The notes below the pieces were generated by a model that did no database searches, was not told where the DNA came from, and saw only the letters and a program-made list of their open reading frames with translations. The position numbers and the translations under genes are program-made. A stretch of 64,000 nt of DNA from Megalobrama amblycephala (taxonomy: Eukaryota; Chordata; Actinopteri; Cypriniformes; Xenocyprididae): the NCBI RefSeq assembly GCF_018812025.1, contig NC_063049.1, positions 13,736,258-13,800,257 of the forward strand. The letters run 5' to 3'. How positions within the stretch are numbered: the stretch's first letter is position 1; each line of letters opens with the position of its first letter. This document shows, one piece after another, positions 23,200-36,122 of the stretch.

Positions 23200-23865
23200 T
23201 GAGTAAGTTATTAAATGAGCACTAGATGGTTAGGTGTATGTTAGACATATATAATCACTGGGTCAGTTTAATTAAGACTTGGAAACTGAATGAAAGAGTG
23301 TTACAGGATAGACTATAATATATAGACTTCTTGACTGGGCCAGTCAACATTAATCAATGACTGTCAGTGTCATGGTAGGTTGTGCATATCTAATTAAAAG
23401 CTAAAATAAACTCTCATTAGTAAACAGGAGGCACTGCTTTGAGGTTGCTTGTGAAAACACACCTGGTGGCTCAGATAATCAGCCTCCTCATTGCTTTGCT
23501 TGTTGGGACTGAATTCTCTGACATTTTAATTCATCTTCAGTGTAATTCTACTGGGCTTATCAGTGTGATTATTTCCCCATTGTCCTAAAATAGGACTGCT
23601 GTAGTAGCCTCTGCATCATGTTCAAACCTCATGCTATTTTCATCCAAATACCAAACTTTGACAAATATATCTGAGAGATTATGATTATATGAAGTGGTAT
23701 TATCTGATTGGCAGAGTAAGCACATAAAATAAAGCCTGTAGCAAACACTGTGTATCAACTTTTTATGACAGTATGAAGCACTATTATTATTACGATTAAC
23801 CTATTGAGGCGTAAGAACTGTAAAAAGAATTAAGAGCTACAGTAAAACCTGAGTAACATTATTTT
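23200..23865. other. unique stretch, conserved-element-like island at 23380-23620
   Basis: Non-repetitive sequence with TCTAATTAAAAGC, GGTGGCTCAGATAATCAGCC and CTTATCAGTGTGATTATTTCC words. No coding potential is seen. Confidence 0.3.
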
Positions 23866-23869
23866 TGTA

Positions 23870-25560
23870 ATGAAGTTCTCTGAAGGCGAGTTGAATTGGA
23901 GAACCAATGTGCAGTTTATTTAACGAATGTGATCCATATACAAAATAACTGAATTCTTAACATGAACTAAACAGACTTGACTAAAACTCCCCGACTGAGA
24001 CAATCATTTGTTCTTACATGAACAAAGCTAGACAAGAGACAATGGGAACATGAGTGTTATACTCTTAAGACTTCTTGTTATTTGTATCTTAGTAGTATCC
24101 TGGCCGTGACAGAGCAGAAATTGACAGACTCCCTGGCCATGACATGGAGCACCGAAGATTCGTGGACGGCCTCTGTGGCATAGATAGTTTGTGGACAGCC
24201 TCCGTGGCCATGGCATGGCAAGCAGATGATTCAGAGGGAGCTGTGGGGGAAGGCACCACCACCTCTAGGGAAGTGTGTGTGGCCCACAAACAGAATAGTG
24301 GTGGCCACTACCAAAAGCACCATGGACAGTGGGATGACCTCCAGGACTTGAGATCACTGAACTTGGAAGCTCTGAAACCACAGGACTTGGAACCACTTGA
24401 CTTGAGACCACCAGACTTGGAAGAGCTGAGACCACCAGTCTTGGGACTACTGAACTTGGGACCACAACGGCCATGGCTTGGGATATATAGCGGCCATCCA
24501 CCGGAACTTGGGACGTATAGCAATGATGCAAGGAGACTCTAGTATGGCAGTCATGAAACGACGAGATTTTGGCATGGCGGCCATGATGTAAAGAGGCGGC
24601 ATTGGCGTGGAGAGTACTGTGGAGTTACGAGGTTCCACAATTCCCACATTTAAATTAGAACGATTCAACACCGAAGCCAAGTCAAAGTATTGGGCTTGTG
24701 AGGGGTATGGCGAGGCAACGTAATGTGCAAAAAATGTCTTGAAATGCTGAATTGTAAAAACCTACCTGGCTGAAAACGAAGACACAAAGTCGGGCACTTT
24801 CTGCTTCCCTTAGTGATGCTTGCGCTGTGTATGCATACTTTATCACAGCTGAAGTGAAATAAATGCAATATTTGTCAAATACACATGTTTCATTAATTGC
24901 TACATGTACTGCTTAATACAGCGGGGGGGATACTCTGGGTTTTGGCCAAATTCTGAGCTCGGAGCCCTCACCCTGGGACAGCACGCCAAATATGCATAAC
25001 CTTTACTCTATTTAATTATTTTTATGTGTGAGCTTGTGAATTGATCTCACTGTACTTTGAAGCCATACGTTATAGTCACCTGCTGGTCGGAAGAATTTCT
25101 AACTGGCATGCACTGCTTCAAGTCACATGCCGATTGGTCTGCGCAGCGGTTCTCCGGTAAAAATCGTGTTCCGGGGGATAAAATCTGAGGTTTTGCCAGG
25201 TATCCCCTGATAAAAAATTTGCATTCAAGGGATTGAAAATAATGTTATTTGGGGTCACTTCAACCCCTGAAAAACAACCCGCAGCAACAGTGAAAAGTTG
25301 TCCAATTCAGCGGGAAAACCGTGCACATGGCAACACTGCTGTGCAGCGCTGCATGAAGTCAACCACACATCTAATGACAAGACAGAACTGAGAATCACCT
25401 GACAAGAACAAACCAATGAAAACATAACATATGTACCAAAGAAATGACATGACCAGATCACATGAGGAAACAGGGAATCACATGACAACACAGGAAACAT
25501 GACTGTGACAAATACCAAAATAAAAGAAAGAAAGCCAAAACCTAAAACAGACGTGACAAC
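23870..25560 (-). mobile_element. LTR-retrotransposon-type remnant (minus strand)
   Basis: Read on the minus strand, TGTCACGGCCAGGATACTAC begins at 24111 and a second LTR-like segment, TGTCACGTCTGTTTTAGGTT, begins at about 25557. Both start TGTCAC, as fish LTRs often do. Between them 24144-24540 holds degenerate tandem units of the type CTTGGAACCACTTGACTTGA, which create meaningless open frames on both strands. 24905-25035 is the repeat shared with 8727-8890. No reverse transcriptase was recognised, so the call is tentative. Confidence 0.4.
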
Positions 25561-25609
25561 TGTTATTTAATGCAGTTAAATTCCACAGGTCATTTGTTGT
25601 TTAAAAATA

Positions 25610-26563
25610 TTAAAGTTGCAATATGTAAGAATTTTGCAGTGAAATATCCAAAAACCACTAGGCCAGTGTTATATATTTTGTTTAGTTGAGTACTTACAAT
25701 ATCCCAAATGTTTGCAACTATTTGTAAATCGTGAGATAATTGCAATTTTAACCAAGGCTCCGGAACATGTGAGGAGTCGCCTGTCAATTATGTCATACCC
25801 GCGTTACCCTCGGTTTCCAGTTTTATTTTGTAGAATCCATGGAAACACCAAAGACGCTTTAATATTTACATAATTTAATAGACAAGGGAACAACTGTTTT
25901 GATATATTTATAGACAGAAAACTAATTATAGTTATATAGCTCAACAAGTTTAGTCTTATTGTTTAAGCTAAATCTAATTTTCTTGATTTATTTGCGAGTA
26001 CCATGCTTTACCATGCCTCAGAGAAAAAACGCTATTTTGTGAAGTAGCTAACATAGCATAATCAGATGAAGCTTTATTTTTAGTAACAGCAATACAGCAT
26101 TTTCTCCATCATACAATACGTTTAAAATGAATTGCATGTCATTTATCAACACAGCAGCCACCGAGCAAACGCACAGAATAATGTTATAACATTTTCAACA
26201 CACTCAAATGTATCTAATATAATAAACAGAGCTGCATTACCTCATACTCATGACCAGAAAAGCGGAAGCAGCACCGGCGACTGTGGCATAATAAAAGTTG
26301 CGACATGTTGTGCAATCGCTCCAGCGGCCTCATTCAGCTCCCACAACACTCGGTCCTGCTCTGCTTTATACTACGGTAACGTTAATAATTGCATTCATGA
26401 ACATGATTTCTTCCCGAGTCCTATCCCAATTCTATTCCACCATCTGTTGATGTGAAGACCACATGTCCCAAGATTCTGCGCTCAAACTTGCCATCATCAA
26501 GCCTACGCCTTTGTTTTGAATAGGCCTCTAGCGGGAAGAAAATATTACATATTGCACCTTTAA
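25610..26563. mobile_element. TTAA-bounded MITE (GCAATATGTAA ends)
   Basis: The left end TTAAAGTTGCAATATGTAAG (25610) pairs with the right end TTACATATTGCACCTTTAA (to 26563). TTAA is at both borders. No coding capacity. Confidence 0.85.
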
Positions 26564-28290
26564 GTTAACTTAATGGGATTTAATTAAAGAGGCCAAATTA
26601 TAAGTCTTGATTTTGTTTTTGGGGTCTACTAAATTAACTGTAGGCTTTCATGCTTGAATGTTCACAAAACACATTATTTTTCACATATTTTACATTGTTG
26701 CTGCACCTCTCTTCCCAGTTTGTCAGTAATGCTCTGTTTAGTTCCTGTCTCTGATCTGTGTGTTGCGTGTTGTGATTGGATAACTGCTTTGAGCATGTTT
26801 GGGAAATGTCTCGCCCCTTACCATAACCACGAGTTTTAACACTCTTCTAATGCCTCGTCAGCCCACCCTTTTTGCATATACCTTGGGCGGGAATTATTTA
26901 AATGAGGAAAACTGTGACATGTTTGACAATTGGAGGATCCTTAGAAGGCAGCCTTCGTTTCGTGGACTTCATTGAGCAAATTTTGAAGACTTCATCATGT
27001 GTATCCTTCACATTCCACTAATCACTAATCCTTTGCACACATTCCGATTTATGAACAAAAGAGGCAGAAAATGAGTCGTTGATAAACTTGCCTGAGTTCA
27101 TTATGAGATGCAAGGCAAGAAATGTTTTCGGAGACAAAGTCTTTCATTTTGTTTTGTTGTAAATTAATGCTAAATTGCCTGCATTGCATTAATAGGAAGT
27201 CAGTTAATATATAATTATAATTATAATTATTGTATATAATTATTGTCTTTAAGTGTTTTTAAATTAATCATTTAATACAATGCACTTATTGTGTACATAC
27301 ATGTTTTTACACTGTACTTATATTTTCAAAATACCTTCATGTAATTACAGCTGTAATTATTTCTAAAATTACATCTATAATTACACTGTTGACCCTTCCT
27401 TTAACCCTTAACCTACCCTTTCATAAATCCTCTCCCGTGGCCTTAGTATTCAAGGAAGTATTCAATTTCAGATGCAGCAACAGTCTTCTGTTTGAGAAGC
27501 ACCCAACGTTGCTGCTGTTGGCTGGTCGGGATGCAACAAACAGAACAAAAAGAGCAATATTTTCATAGCGCCACAGAGACATAGTGTTTACACTTCTCAA
27601 ATCAATGTAAAATATGAATATTGTCCCTATAATCTGGAGAAAGCATTTTTACATCAAGAAAACGCTTCTAACAAATCTATTCAATGTTTGTCAAATGTTT
27701 TAAAATGACTTTCAATAGGTTTCTTTTGACTTTTTTTTCCAGCAGCCGAAACAATTAATTAATTTTCCAACGTCCAAAGAATTCTTTATATCAAAAACAC
27801 TCAAACCATATTGCAGAGACGTGTGTCGTCAGCAGGACAGTTTCTCAGCATATGCTAACAGACAAAATTTGTCCATTGTTCAGAGTTTGCATGATTTGCA
27901 TGTGTCTACTGCACTATACAACAGTTCCTGAATAGTTGTTACAAAACTAAGGGCTTAGCAAAGATGAAAGGACCGTCTTCAGAAGGAGAAAGTATTCCCC
28001 GAACTCTGGATCTGAAAATGCCTCAATACCTGACAAAAACAGTAAGGGAAAGAGAAATGATCAAAACGTGTCTGCGACTGGCTGCATAACACATGCTTCT
28101 GTATTAGCACTTGAATTTATTGAGACAGAGACTCCAGCAGGTGGCTTACACACAGAAGAAACCTCCTTGATCAAAAACAGCCTGTTTTGTTGCTGTTGCT
28201 GTTGTTCTGTTATTAGTATGATGTGCCTTTGGTTAGAACACTAATAGATACACAACTACAGTAAATAACTGGGAATTTTTGTTTGTTTAA
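26564..28290. other. non-coding stretch without recognised features
   Basis: A few short simple tracts (ATAATTATAATTATAATTAT near 27213) and a small GTAATTACA-type inverted repeat near 27340-27385 are present. No gene found. Confidence 0.4.
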
Positions 28291-28299
28291 AAAAAAACA

Positions 28300-29140
28300 C
28301 TTTAATAACCAAACATAAACCCTAATGCTCAAAATATTTAATTGGTTTGAGGAGGACAAACTTAAATTGAACAAATTAGTTCAGTTAAATTAACTGCTAT
28401 GAGTATTTAGAACTTTCTTTTTCTTTTGAGTTCACAGCACTGACATATTTCAAGTAAACTGAACTTTCATTGTTTTGAGTTGTATGAACTAATTTCTTTT
28501 AATTTAGACTAACTTAAGTTTAACTGAAACTGGACTGGGATTTCTATTTCCCAGCATGCTTTGCCCATGGCACTCGAAAGGGAGTGAATGCTAAAATTAA
28601 GTGTTATATAATGTTTTTTTTTTTTTGTGCAAGATTAATGGTGAGGGAGATTTAGTAATGATTAATGTTTTGTTATGCTAATTTTGAAGAGTTTCTGTTA
28701 ATGTGGGTTTTTGGAGAGTTACCATCATAGTGACAGGTAGAGCATTTGGCTTGGTTTGAGAACAGGTAAATTACATGTTTTAAGTTGTTGTACTCATTCA
28801 ATAAGTGTTATACCGTGTTATTGTTAACATGTTAGCAAATTAGCAAGTTGGCATTTTTTGTATTTTCTTAGGGTTTACAGTGAAGTAAATAACTCATTTG
28901 ATTCGCAAGAACTCAAAATCTAACTCAAAAATAATTAACTAAATATTTTTGCAATCAAACTGTATGAGTTAGCTCAGTACTTCAAGTTAGGAGCAATTAT
29001 CATGCATGAGTACTACAAACTCAAAACTTGATAGTCCTGCTTACTTAAAATTGGAAACATCATAACTCAAAAAATTTGATGTAACTGATTACCTATATTT
29101 TTTTGAGTTAGCCCAACTTATTCGGGTTTACAGTATATAC
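28300..29140. repeat. dispersed repeat rich in ACTCAAAA words
   Basis: TTTTGAGTTGTATGAACTAA-type and ACTCAAAAATAATTAACT-type words occur on opposite strands in the two halves, and the right edge is CCCAACTTATTCGGGTTTAC. This suggests a fold-back element, but the termini are not certain. Confidence 0.4.
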
Positions 29141-29744
29141 TAACATCATCAAAATGACATTCTTGTGTCATCCATTTCTTTACTTAAGGCTAAACCTTTG
29201 GAATTAGAATTCTGTCATTCTGATATCATTAATGTAATTGTTCTTCTTTCTGTACTTCCAAGCTGTGATGTTATGATGGTATAAGAATAAACATTCCCTT
29301 TGAGATTTCTGAAGGAAGGTCACCATGAAGATTTAATGTGTTGGTTTTACTACCATCTGTTCTGCTAAAATGTGAATTGTTTTGATGAACAAAAGAGGTC
29401 ACATGTTATTAAATGGGCAGTGGGGGTAACATCATATGTAGATATTCATTCTTAATCCTATAGGCCTACCTAATATGTTGAAAAGGACTCTCTAAATGAT
29501 TCTGGTCTCATCACATTCAGTTATTAATGAATCAATTTACAAAATTATAATATTTGAAAAATATTGTTAGCTGATGCTAACTGGCTAGCTAACTAGCTGC
29601 CTGATAGCCTCAGATTATCTCTGCAAACTAACAATAGTAGTTTGCATCACTGGATTTTACTGCTGGTTGTTTAATAGTTATATCATAAAACAGTCAAATA
29701 TTAAATGTTTAGCTACTTACATCTTTTTTCGCAGTCTTTCACCA

Positions 29745-30005
29745 TTAAAGAATTAGTTGACTTTCAAATGAAAATTAGCCCAAGCTTTACTCGCCCTCAA
29801 GCCATCCTAGGTGTATTTGACTTCTTTCTGATGAACACAATCAGAGTTATATTAATAAATATCCTGACGCATCTGAGCTTTATAAAGGCAGTGAGTGAGG
29901 ATCAAAGAGTATGAGCTGAAGAAAGTGCCTCCATCCACATCCATCCATCATAAACGTGAATAAAGCTTGAGGTAATTTTCATTTGAAAGTCAACTAATCC
30001 TTTAA
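29745..30005. mobile_element. short complete TTAA-bounded MITE
   Basis: The left end TTAAAGAATTAGTTGACTTT (29745), continuing CAAATGAAAATTA, is mirrored at 30005 (TTAAAGGATTAGTTGACTTT read back). It is 261 bp in all. Confidence 0.9.
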
Positions 30006-30029
30006 AGCTGAAGTGAATTCAGTGTTGTA

Positions 30030-30420
30030 GTGAGCTTGCATTAGAGGTGAGTACAGAACTAGGCAAAGGACAAACGATCATGGAGACGGCTGGGAACGCT
30101 AACTCAGCGAGACAGGGAGAGTGATTCTTTGGATGCTTTTGGAAGCTGCCCATTTAATTGGAGACATTTTGTAGTTTACCACAAGCTAAAGAGGAGGATG
30201 AGACCAATTTACTCATGAAAAGGGCTTTACTGTTGCATGCAAAAAGAAAGTCAAAGGCCACTGACAGTGACAGTCTGACCTTTTCAGCATCTACTGCTCC
30301 ACTAATTAAATTCCCAAGCCTTCATTTTTTGCTTTTTCTCTATTTTCTGAAAGACACCTTGGCTGTTGAAACATGCTGCTACTAGTTTACTCACATACTG
30401 TATTCTATAAACTCTAGATG
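30030..30420. other. conserved-element-like island
   Basis: Non-repetitive, mid-GC block containing GCCCATTTAATTGGAGACAT and CTCCACTAATTAAATTCCC. A 75-residue open frame crosses it but resembles nothing. It is probably regulatory, if functional. Confidence 0.3.
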
Positions 30421-31516
30421 GATGGAAACCATTTATTACCATCGACACCATTAAGCCATCATACATATTTAATACAATTGTCATGCTTAAATAGTAAGTT
30501 ATAGTATATTATACATAATTTGAAGTATTATCCATAATTCTTAACTAATATATTGATATATAATGATATACGATGATAATATGAGTTATAACAGTAATAT
30601 TTATATTGACAAGTATCATAAGCATAGAAAGAAACATCTACATTGCATATGTGTGTAATGTACTAAGATGTAATTATTAAGGTATAATGTACGACATAGG
30701 TCAGATATTATATATAAATATATTGGTCTCTATATTGGTAACCATTCATTAGGATGAATAGGGGGTGGGGTTAAAAAAGTTTGGCTTCTTCCCACTCCTT
30801 TTCGAGCTATAATAATAGATATAATAGAATAATAGATCTGTGAAATATATTTATAGATACTGTTATTTAATTTTTTCTTTTTTTTTTTCTTTACCCAATG
30901 TGGGTATAATGTATAATATTGTACAATATATTCATTTTTCTGTGTACAATACTTTTATTTCTATGGCTTATTTCTATGGCTTTCTTTCACATATGTGCAT
31001 ATGTGAAAAGGAACTGTATTACTATGCATCATGCCAACCTTGCAAGTAAATTACAGCTCCTTTCACTGAAACACTTTCTTTTAACTGTTGTATTAAAAAA
31101 TAAGTCACGTAACTATGGGAAACTAATGTACGTTATCCAGAAGCCACAAAGGCGACACACATGCTTTTTTAAATATTAAATCATTAATTAAATTTCAAAG
31201 CATTCAATAGAGGCAAACATATCTTAACTAAAATAAAAAAGTGATATCATGAAGAATTAAATTTTCCTTTATCTTTTGACATAAAAAACCCTTTTGTACT
31301 TTGGAAACACATTGTGACTTTCAGAGCTCTTTAAATACAGAAACTTATGGGGGGAAAAAACAGAAAAAATGATGACAAAATGTCTCCGCAAGGATGGCAA
31401 TATCAGAAATCTTTGGTCTCCGATCCAATGTGTTTAAAAGCTTGTTGTTTTGTAGAACATCACAGTTATATATGATATGCGAATAGTAAGGCCTGTAGAT
31501 AGGGAGTATGTGTTAT
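30421..31516. other. AT-rich non-coding stretch
   Basis: Very AT-rich, with a few tandem TATATAATGATATA words. No supported gene or element. Confidence 0.4.
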
Positions 31517-32209
31517 TTAAAGGTGCCATCGAATTGAAAATTTACCTCAGCATAGTTAAATAACAAGAGTTCAGTACATGGAAATGACATACACTCAAAC
31601 ACCATTGTTTCCTCCTTCTTATATAAATCTCATTTGTTTAAAAGACCTCCGAAGAACAGGCGAATCTCAACATAACACCGACTGTTACATAACAATTGGG
31701 GTGTACGCCCCCAATATTTGCATATGCCAGCCCATGATCGAGGCATTACACAAGGGCAGGCAGTATTAACGTCTGGATGTGCACAGCTGAATCATCAGAC
31801 TAGGTAAGCAAGCAAGGACAACAGCGAAAAATGGCAGATGGAGCGATAATAACTGTCAATCTAAATGTTTCGTTAGCATGTTGCTAATGTACTGTTAAAT
31901 GTGGTTAAAGTTACCATCGTTTCTTACTGTATTCACGGAGACAAGAGCCGTCGCTATTTTCATTATTAAACACTTGCAGTCTGTATAATGCATAAACACA
32001 ACTTCATTCTTTATAAATCTCTCCAACAGTGTAGCATTAGCCGTTAGCCACGGAGCACTATCAAACTCATTCAGAATCAAATGTAAACATCCAAATAAAT
32101 ACCATACTTAAGCCGCGCACACACACTTAACGCAACTTCACAGACACATTCAGGGGACACCTTAGACTTATATTACATCTTGTAAAAAAACGTTCGATGG
32201 CACCTTTAA
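31517..32209 (+). mobile_element. TTAA-bounded MITE, family C copy 1
   Basis: Ends TTAAAGGTGCCATCGAATTG and CGTTCGATGGCACCTTTAA. The interior (for example ATGACATACACTCAAACACC and TTGTTTCCTCCTTCTTATAT) is closely shared with 36123-37059 in the same orientation. Confidence 0.92.
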
Positions 32210-32234
32210 GGAAAACTTTCAGAATGACATTTTT

Positions 32235-33215
32235 TTTTTCAAACATAGTCTGTGGGGTAAAATGCCCCCCATGAGGTAAAACACCCCCTCCCCACTATCA
32301 TAATCACTACTCTGTTCTGAACATCAAATCCTTTGTTTTTCAATCAAATGTAATCTAACTAGGTGGTTGAATAAAAAATATTTGGAATTTAATTTTAAAA
32401 ATTACCTCAGATTAGCATCAGGCAGCTAGTTAGCATCAGCTAACAATATTTTTCAAATAAGATATTAGAATTTTGTAAATCATAATTATTGATTATATTC
32501 TTTTTCATTTTAAGGAAAAACTGCCTGTACTCTGAGATTGCTGTAAATGTATTAAGCAACTTGCTTCGTCAGACTGGGGGCATTTTACCCCACCTGTGGT
32601 ACCCCCTTGGTACAAATGTAATTTTTGTTAAAAATCTAATAACATGAAAACTCTGGACATTTTTCATACTTGGCTTATAATTTGTGTCATTGTTAGTGAT
32701 TGTTAAAGCAGAACTAAGTAACTTTTTTACCTTCATAAATAGTTTTCTAAGTCCTTACCGTGGTTAATTGACTTGTAGTGGTGTGTTTGAGGCGTGCACT
32801 AACACCCTCTGGCACGTCTACGCCAGAAAACAGCACTTGCAAGTTGAGCTGCGCCGACCCGACACAATCTCGCCTCACGTTCACGCGAGAGTGACAAAAT
32901 GCTTTACGGTAATTCAAAAACAATATATATATAAGACAATTTCGAAAATTACCCACCTCCATCAAGATTTCTTGTACTGTATTTGCAAAACTACTGCGCT
33001 GGTGAGCGTTGTAGTTGTAGTCCAGAGCTGCGCTTGGTGTATTTACGACAGTGTGATTCACTGAAGGAACCTGTAGGGGGAGCTTCGCAAATCTTAATGA
33101 GTTCCGCTTTAACTATGATACTATTCTGGACACATTTAACTTTTATTTCACAGAAAAAAAATGACACTTATGTCTTAAGGGGGCGTTTTACCCCAGCCTA
33201 CCCTAACAATAATGT
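32235..33215. repeat. repeat with GGGGTAAAATGCCCC motifs, holding a MITE
   Basis: GTGGGGTAAAATGCCCCCC near 32252-32270, GGGGGCATTTTACCCC near 32576 and GGGGGCGTTTTACCCCAGCC near 33180 recur in alternating orientation, so this is a repeat element. A 400-bp MITE (32703-33112) interrupts it. Also, 32405-32470 is the inverse of a segment at 29545-29605 (GTTAGCTGATGCTAACT). Confidence 0.5.
32703..33112. mobile_element. TTAA-bounded MITE, 410 bp
   Basis: The left end TTAAAGCAGAACTAAGTAAC and right end ATGAGTTCCGCTTTAA share an inverted TTAAAGC(A/G)GAACT terminus. It inserted within the GGGGTAAAA repeat. Confidence 0.82.
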
Positions 33216-33292
33216 GTAGCCTATGTTTATACAATATTAATTTTCTTTCTTTTAAAGCACATACTACAGCTTACCAATAAAGCCACCTTAAA

Positions 33293-33321
33293 TATTGAGA
33301 GAGAGAGAGAGAGAGAGAGAG
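33293..33321. repeat. (GA)n microsatellite
   Basis: About 14 GA units directly upstream of the CpG-rich island. Confidence 0.95.
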
Positions 33322-33604
33322 GGCGCTTTCATACCGTGTAATTGATGCATAATAGATCGTGATTAGTAGCTAAAATGACATGTATCAAGCAGTCACTCAG
33401 TCTTGTATCTCATTTACACAACTGTCCACGTGCGTCGGAGATTGCGCGCGCACGGCGCCTAGTCGATGGTTCAATGTCAGTATGAGAACGAGCGCTCTCG
33501 TGCGCACCTGTGAAAGACATTCATCTGTCTCATGAAGAGAAACATCACATTCCAGCGCGAGCCTTCTTGTGGAATGCCTTCATCTCAACACATCACATCA
33601 CAGT
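33322..33604 (+). promoter_or_regulatory. CpG-rich island, candidate promoter and 5' non-coding exon
   Basis: The only sizeable non-repeat CpG-dense stretch in the window. It includes ATTGCGCGCGCACGGCGCC (33451-33469), AGCGCTCTCGTGCGCACC and a CACGTG E-box at about 33427. It ends ATCACATCACAGT followed by a strong donor, GTAAGT (33605-33610). Its strand agrees with the receptor exon at 62074, which has a splice-acceptor-like tract just before the ATG. Inference: a promoter with exon 1 (5' UTR) of that gene. An unrelated non-coding RNA promoter is the alternative. Confidence 0.4.
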
Positions 33605-33610
33605 GTAAGT

Positions 33611-34530
33611 TATTTTTGAATTTTTATACTATTTTGGTGTTTAAACAAAAGGTTTATGGAAGTTGCTCTGATATTACGATGGATTATTTGTGCGTTTAAA
33701 GTTACATCAAGTTTGCACTGTCACCTGGTAATGGCTTGTTGCCAAGTGAATACTGCTAGAATATACTAGATTGCTGAGGCATGGGAGTTCTCAAACTCAA
33801 AATGGGCATGTTTGCTTTTCAGATAAAAACGATGTGGTTAACAGTGCTGATCATTTATCTTGCGGTATTGTTGTTTTTGTTTTTAATCTCGTGTGAACGG
33901 AAGAGTTTGATTTTATCAGTTTATATCTGACATTACTAAATTCTTCATTTGAGTCATTGGAGATTTTACGATTTAAAGCCCACATTACACACACGTGTGT
34001 GAAGGTGAATCTGAACAGGAGTGTGATGGTCATTATGAATGAATGATGTCAGATAGCTGTATGAGGAGAATGATGTGTGGTCACCAGATACACAGAGAAT
34101 TCCTATATGAATCATTCATTCATTATTGGTGCATTATTTGACCCTATAATTGTTTCAGTCTTGTTCAAACTAATACTAACCTACATGTGGATGGCAACAT
34201 AAAGCACTGAAAAGAGAAAAAGTGTCATTAGCAGTCTAGGTGCAGAAAAAGATATTAATTAAATATTAATTTAAAAATTAGCCTAAGCTGTAAAAATGAT
34301 TCACCATATTTAACAGATAATGTATGAGTGCATATATACAATGATCAGTTTTATATCACTAATATTATTTTCCACCCCTTTGCTGCATACTGTATATGAC
34401 TGAAATGGTTCTGACTGATGAGAGACAATAACAACACTAGACGGTGTAGTGAATAAAGAACATTGAGATCCATATTGTGTGTTTTTCTGAGCACGTGAGC
34501 GTGTGTTATTTATAATCATGTCTAAATTTC
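33611..34530. other. unique stretch downstream of the candidate exon
   Basis: No gene or repeat recognised. If the exon 1 call is right, this is the start of the long 5'-UTR intron. Confidence 0.35.
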
Positions 34531-34544
34531 ACACAATATGTTTC

Positions 34545-34876
34545 ATTAGCATATTGGCCGGTTATGGGCAAAATATTGTTTGCGTTCATTAGCATACTGG
34601 ATGATCACTTGTACACATTGGTCTTTGTAATTTTTTCCCTTCCATGGCATGCAAATGATCAATGAATGTCTTCCTCAGAATCCAGAAGAACAGATAAGAT
34701 CACAGCATGCATCATTATTTCATTTTTATACAATTCTTGGTGTTTAAAATAGAATAATCTGGAAGTTACATTGTGGTATGCTTTTGGTTATTGGGAAATG
34801 TTGTTTCCTTTCATTAGCATATTACCTGTTTACTTGATACTTTCGTTCTTTGTTCTTCCTTACATGACATGCAAAT
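34545..34876. promoter_or_regulatory. cluster of octamer-like (POU) sites in a diverged tandem module
   Basis: Perfect ATGCAAAT occurs at 34649-34656 and 34869-34876, each followed by GAT(C/T)(A/G)ATGA. ATTAGCAT (inverse of the octamer variant ATGCTAAT) occurs at 34545, 34588 and 34813. The surrounding 34540-34690 and 34805-34910 blocks look like two diverged copies of one module (TTTCATTAGCATATT ... CATGCAAATGAT). A regulatory role is inferred. Confidence 0.4.
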
Positions 34877-35287
34877 GATTGATGAAATGCCACCTGAGAA
34901 TTCTTTCTCACAGTTGTTTTGGAGAAATGTAAAAATCCTGGACTTCATCCAGTGACAGTGAGGCACAATAACATATGTTGTGAAAGAGTCATTTGTCAAC
35001 AATAACAGATACTGTGTTATGCACTGGCAACTCTCCACTCAGGAACATTTGTCAGCATAGGTTTAGAGTGTGAGAAGCTTATGGACTTTGTCTTGTCTTT
35101 TCACACCAGTCTGAGTTCCTGTATTGAGAAGACTTGGAAGCAGTCATGTGTTTAGACTACAGAAGTGTGTGGTAGACCATGGAATCATCTTGGTGTTTTT
35201 GTTTTGTTTTGTTTTTCACATTGAACAATTTTGAAATTATCCATATGAATACTGCAGTTATGAATTGAAGATCAGGTGCAGAGAAGA

Positions 35288-35566
35288 GTAAATGGGCTAT
35301 AGGGGTTATACAGTATCTCCAAGGGGTTTTAAAGAATCCATAAATATAGGGGTTTTGCAGTGATCCCATAGAAGAACCATTTTGGGTTTCCTAAAGAACT
35401 TTTCAGTCAACAGTTCTTAAAAGAACCATTTTTTCTTAGTGTGAAGAACATTTTAGTTATGAAGAACCTTTTTCCACTATTTTGTGGAATGGAAAAGTTC
35501 CATTGATGTTAAAGGTTATTCATGGAACCAAAGATGGCAACAAAGAACCTTTATTTTTAAGAGTAC
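35288..35566. mobile_element. MITE with repeated AAAGAACC / GGTTCTT words
   Basis: Words AGAACCATTTTGGGTTTCC, TTAAAAGAACCATTTTTTC, GAAGAACCTTTTTCC and CAAAGAACCTTTATTTTTAA pack both strands, as in a common cyprinid MITE. Ends are approximate. Confidence 0.6.
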
Positions 35567-35889
35567 ACATACATAAGGACTGTTTAACTGAAGGTTTGGA
35601 TGGTGTTCTCAGGATAATGGTATTTTTCATACATGCCAGATCAGGGCAAGTTGGCACATGTTTACAATATATTAATTGCAAAGAATATCAAATAATGATT
35701 TGATATTTTTGTACATTATCTTTCAGATTTTTTCTGTTTCTGTTTTAATAAGGCAGGTTCCACCATGACAACTTACATCACAAAAGGTGACAACTGAACA
35801 TGTTTAGAACTGTAAACAGTTGACAAGAAATAAAGGTTTTTGAGGAAAACATTCCAGGATTTTTCTCCATCTAATGCAAGTCAGTGGGT

Positions 35890-36088
35890 ACTAAATTATT
35901 GATAGTCCAAAATCCATATTTAGGCAGCTTCAAAGGGTTCGACATGACCCCAGCCAATTAATAAGGGTCTTCTCTAGTGAAACAATCAGTCATTTAGCTG
36001 AAGAAAGAAAGTTATATACATCTTGGATTGCCCGGGGGGTGAGTAAATAATCGGGACATTTTTGTTTTTGTGTGGACTATTCCTTTAA
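35890..36088. mobile_element. right part of a family A-like MITE
   Basis: Ends TTTTGTGTGGACTATTCCTTTAA with TTAA at 36085-36088, preceded by ACATCTTGGATTGCC and GGGGTGAGTAAATAATC. These match the arm of the copy at 16790-17440. The left end is lost. Confidence 0.65.
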
Positions 36089-36122
36089 GTTTGTCATTAA
36101 GTTAAGTGACTGTGAAGACTCT

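Noticed and set aside
24144..24542. 132-codon plus-strand frame with Leu/Pro repeats
   Set aside because: It arises from degenerate tandem units in an LTR-type remnant and is open on both strands; no domain or start context.
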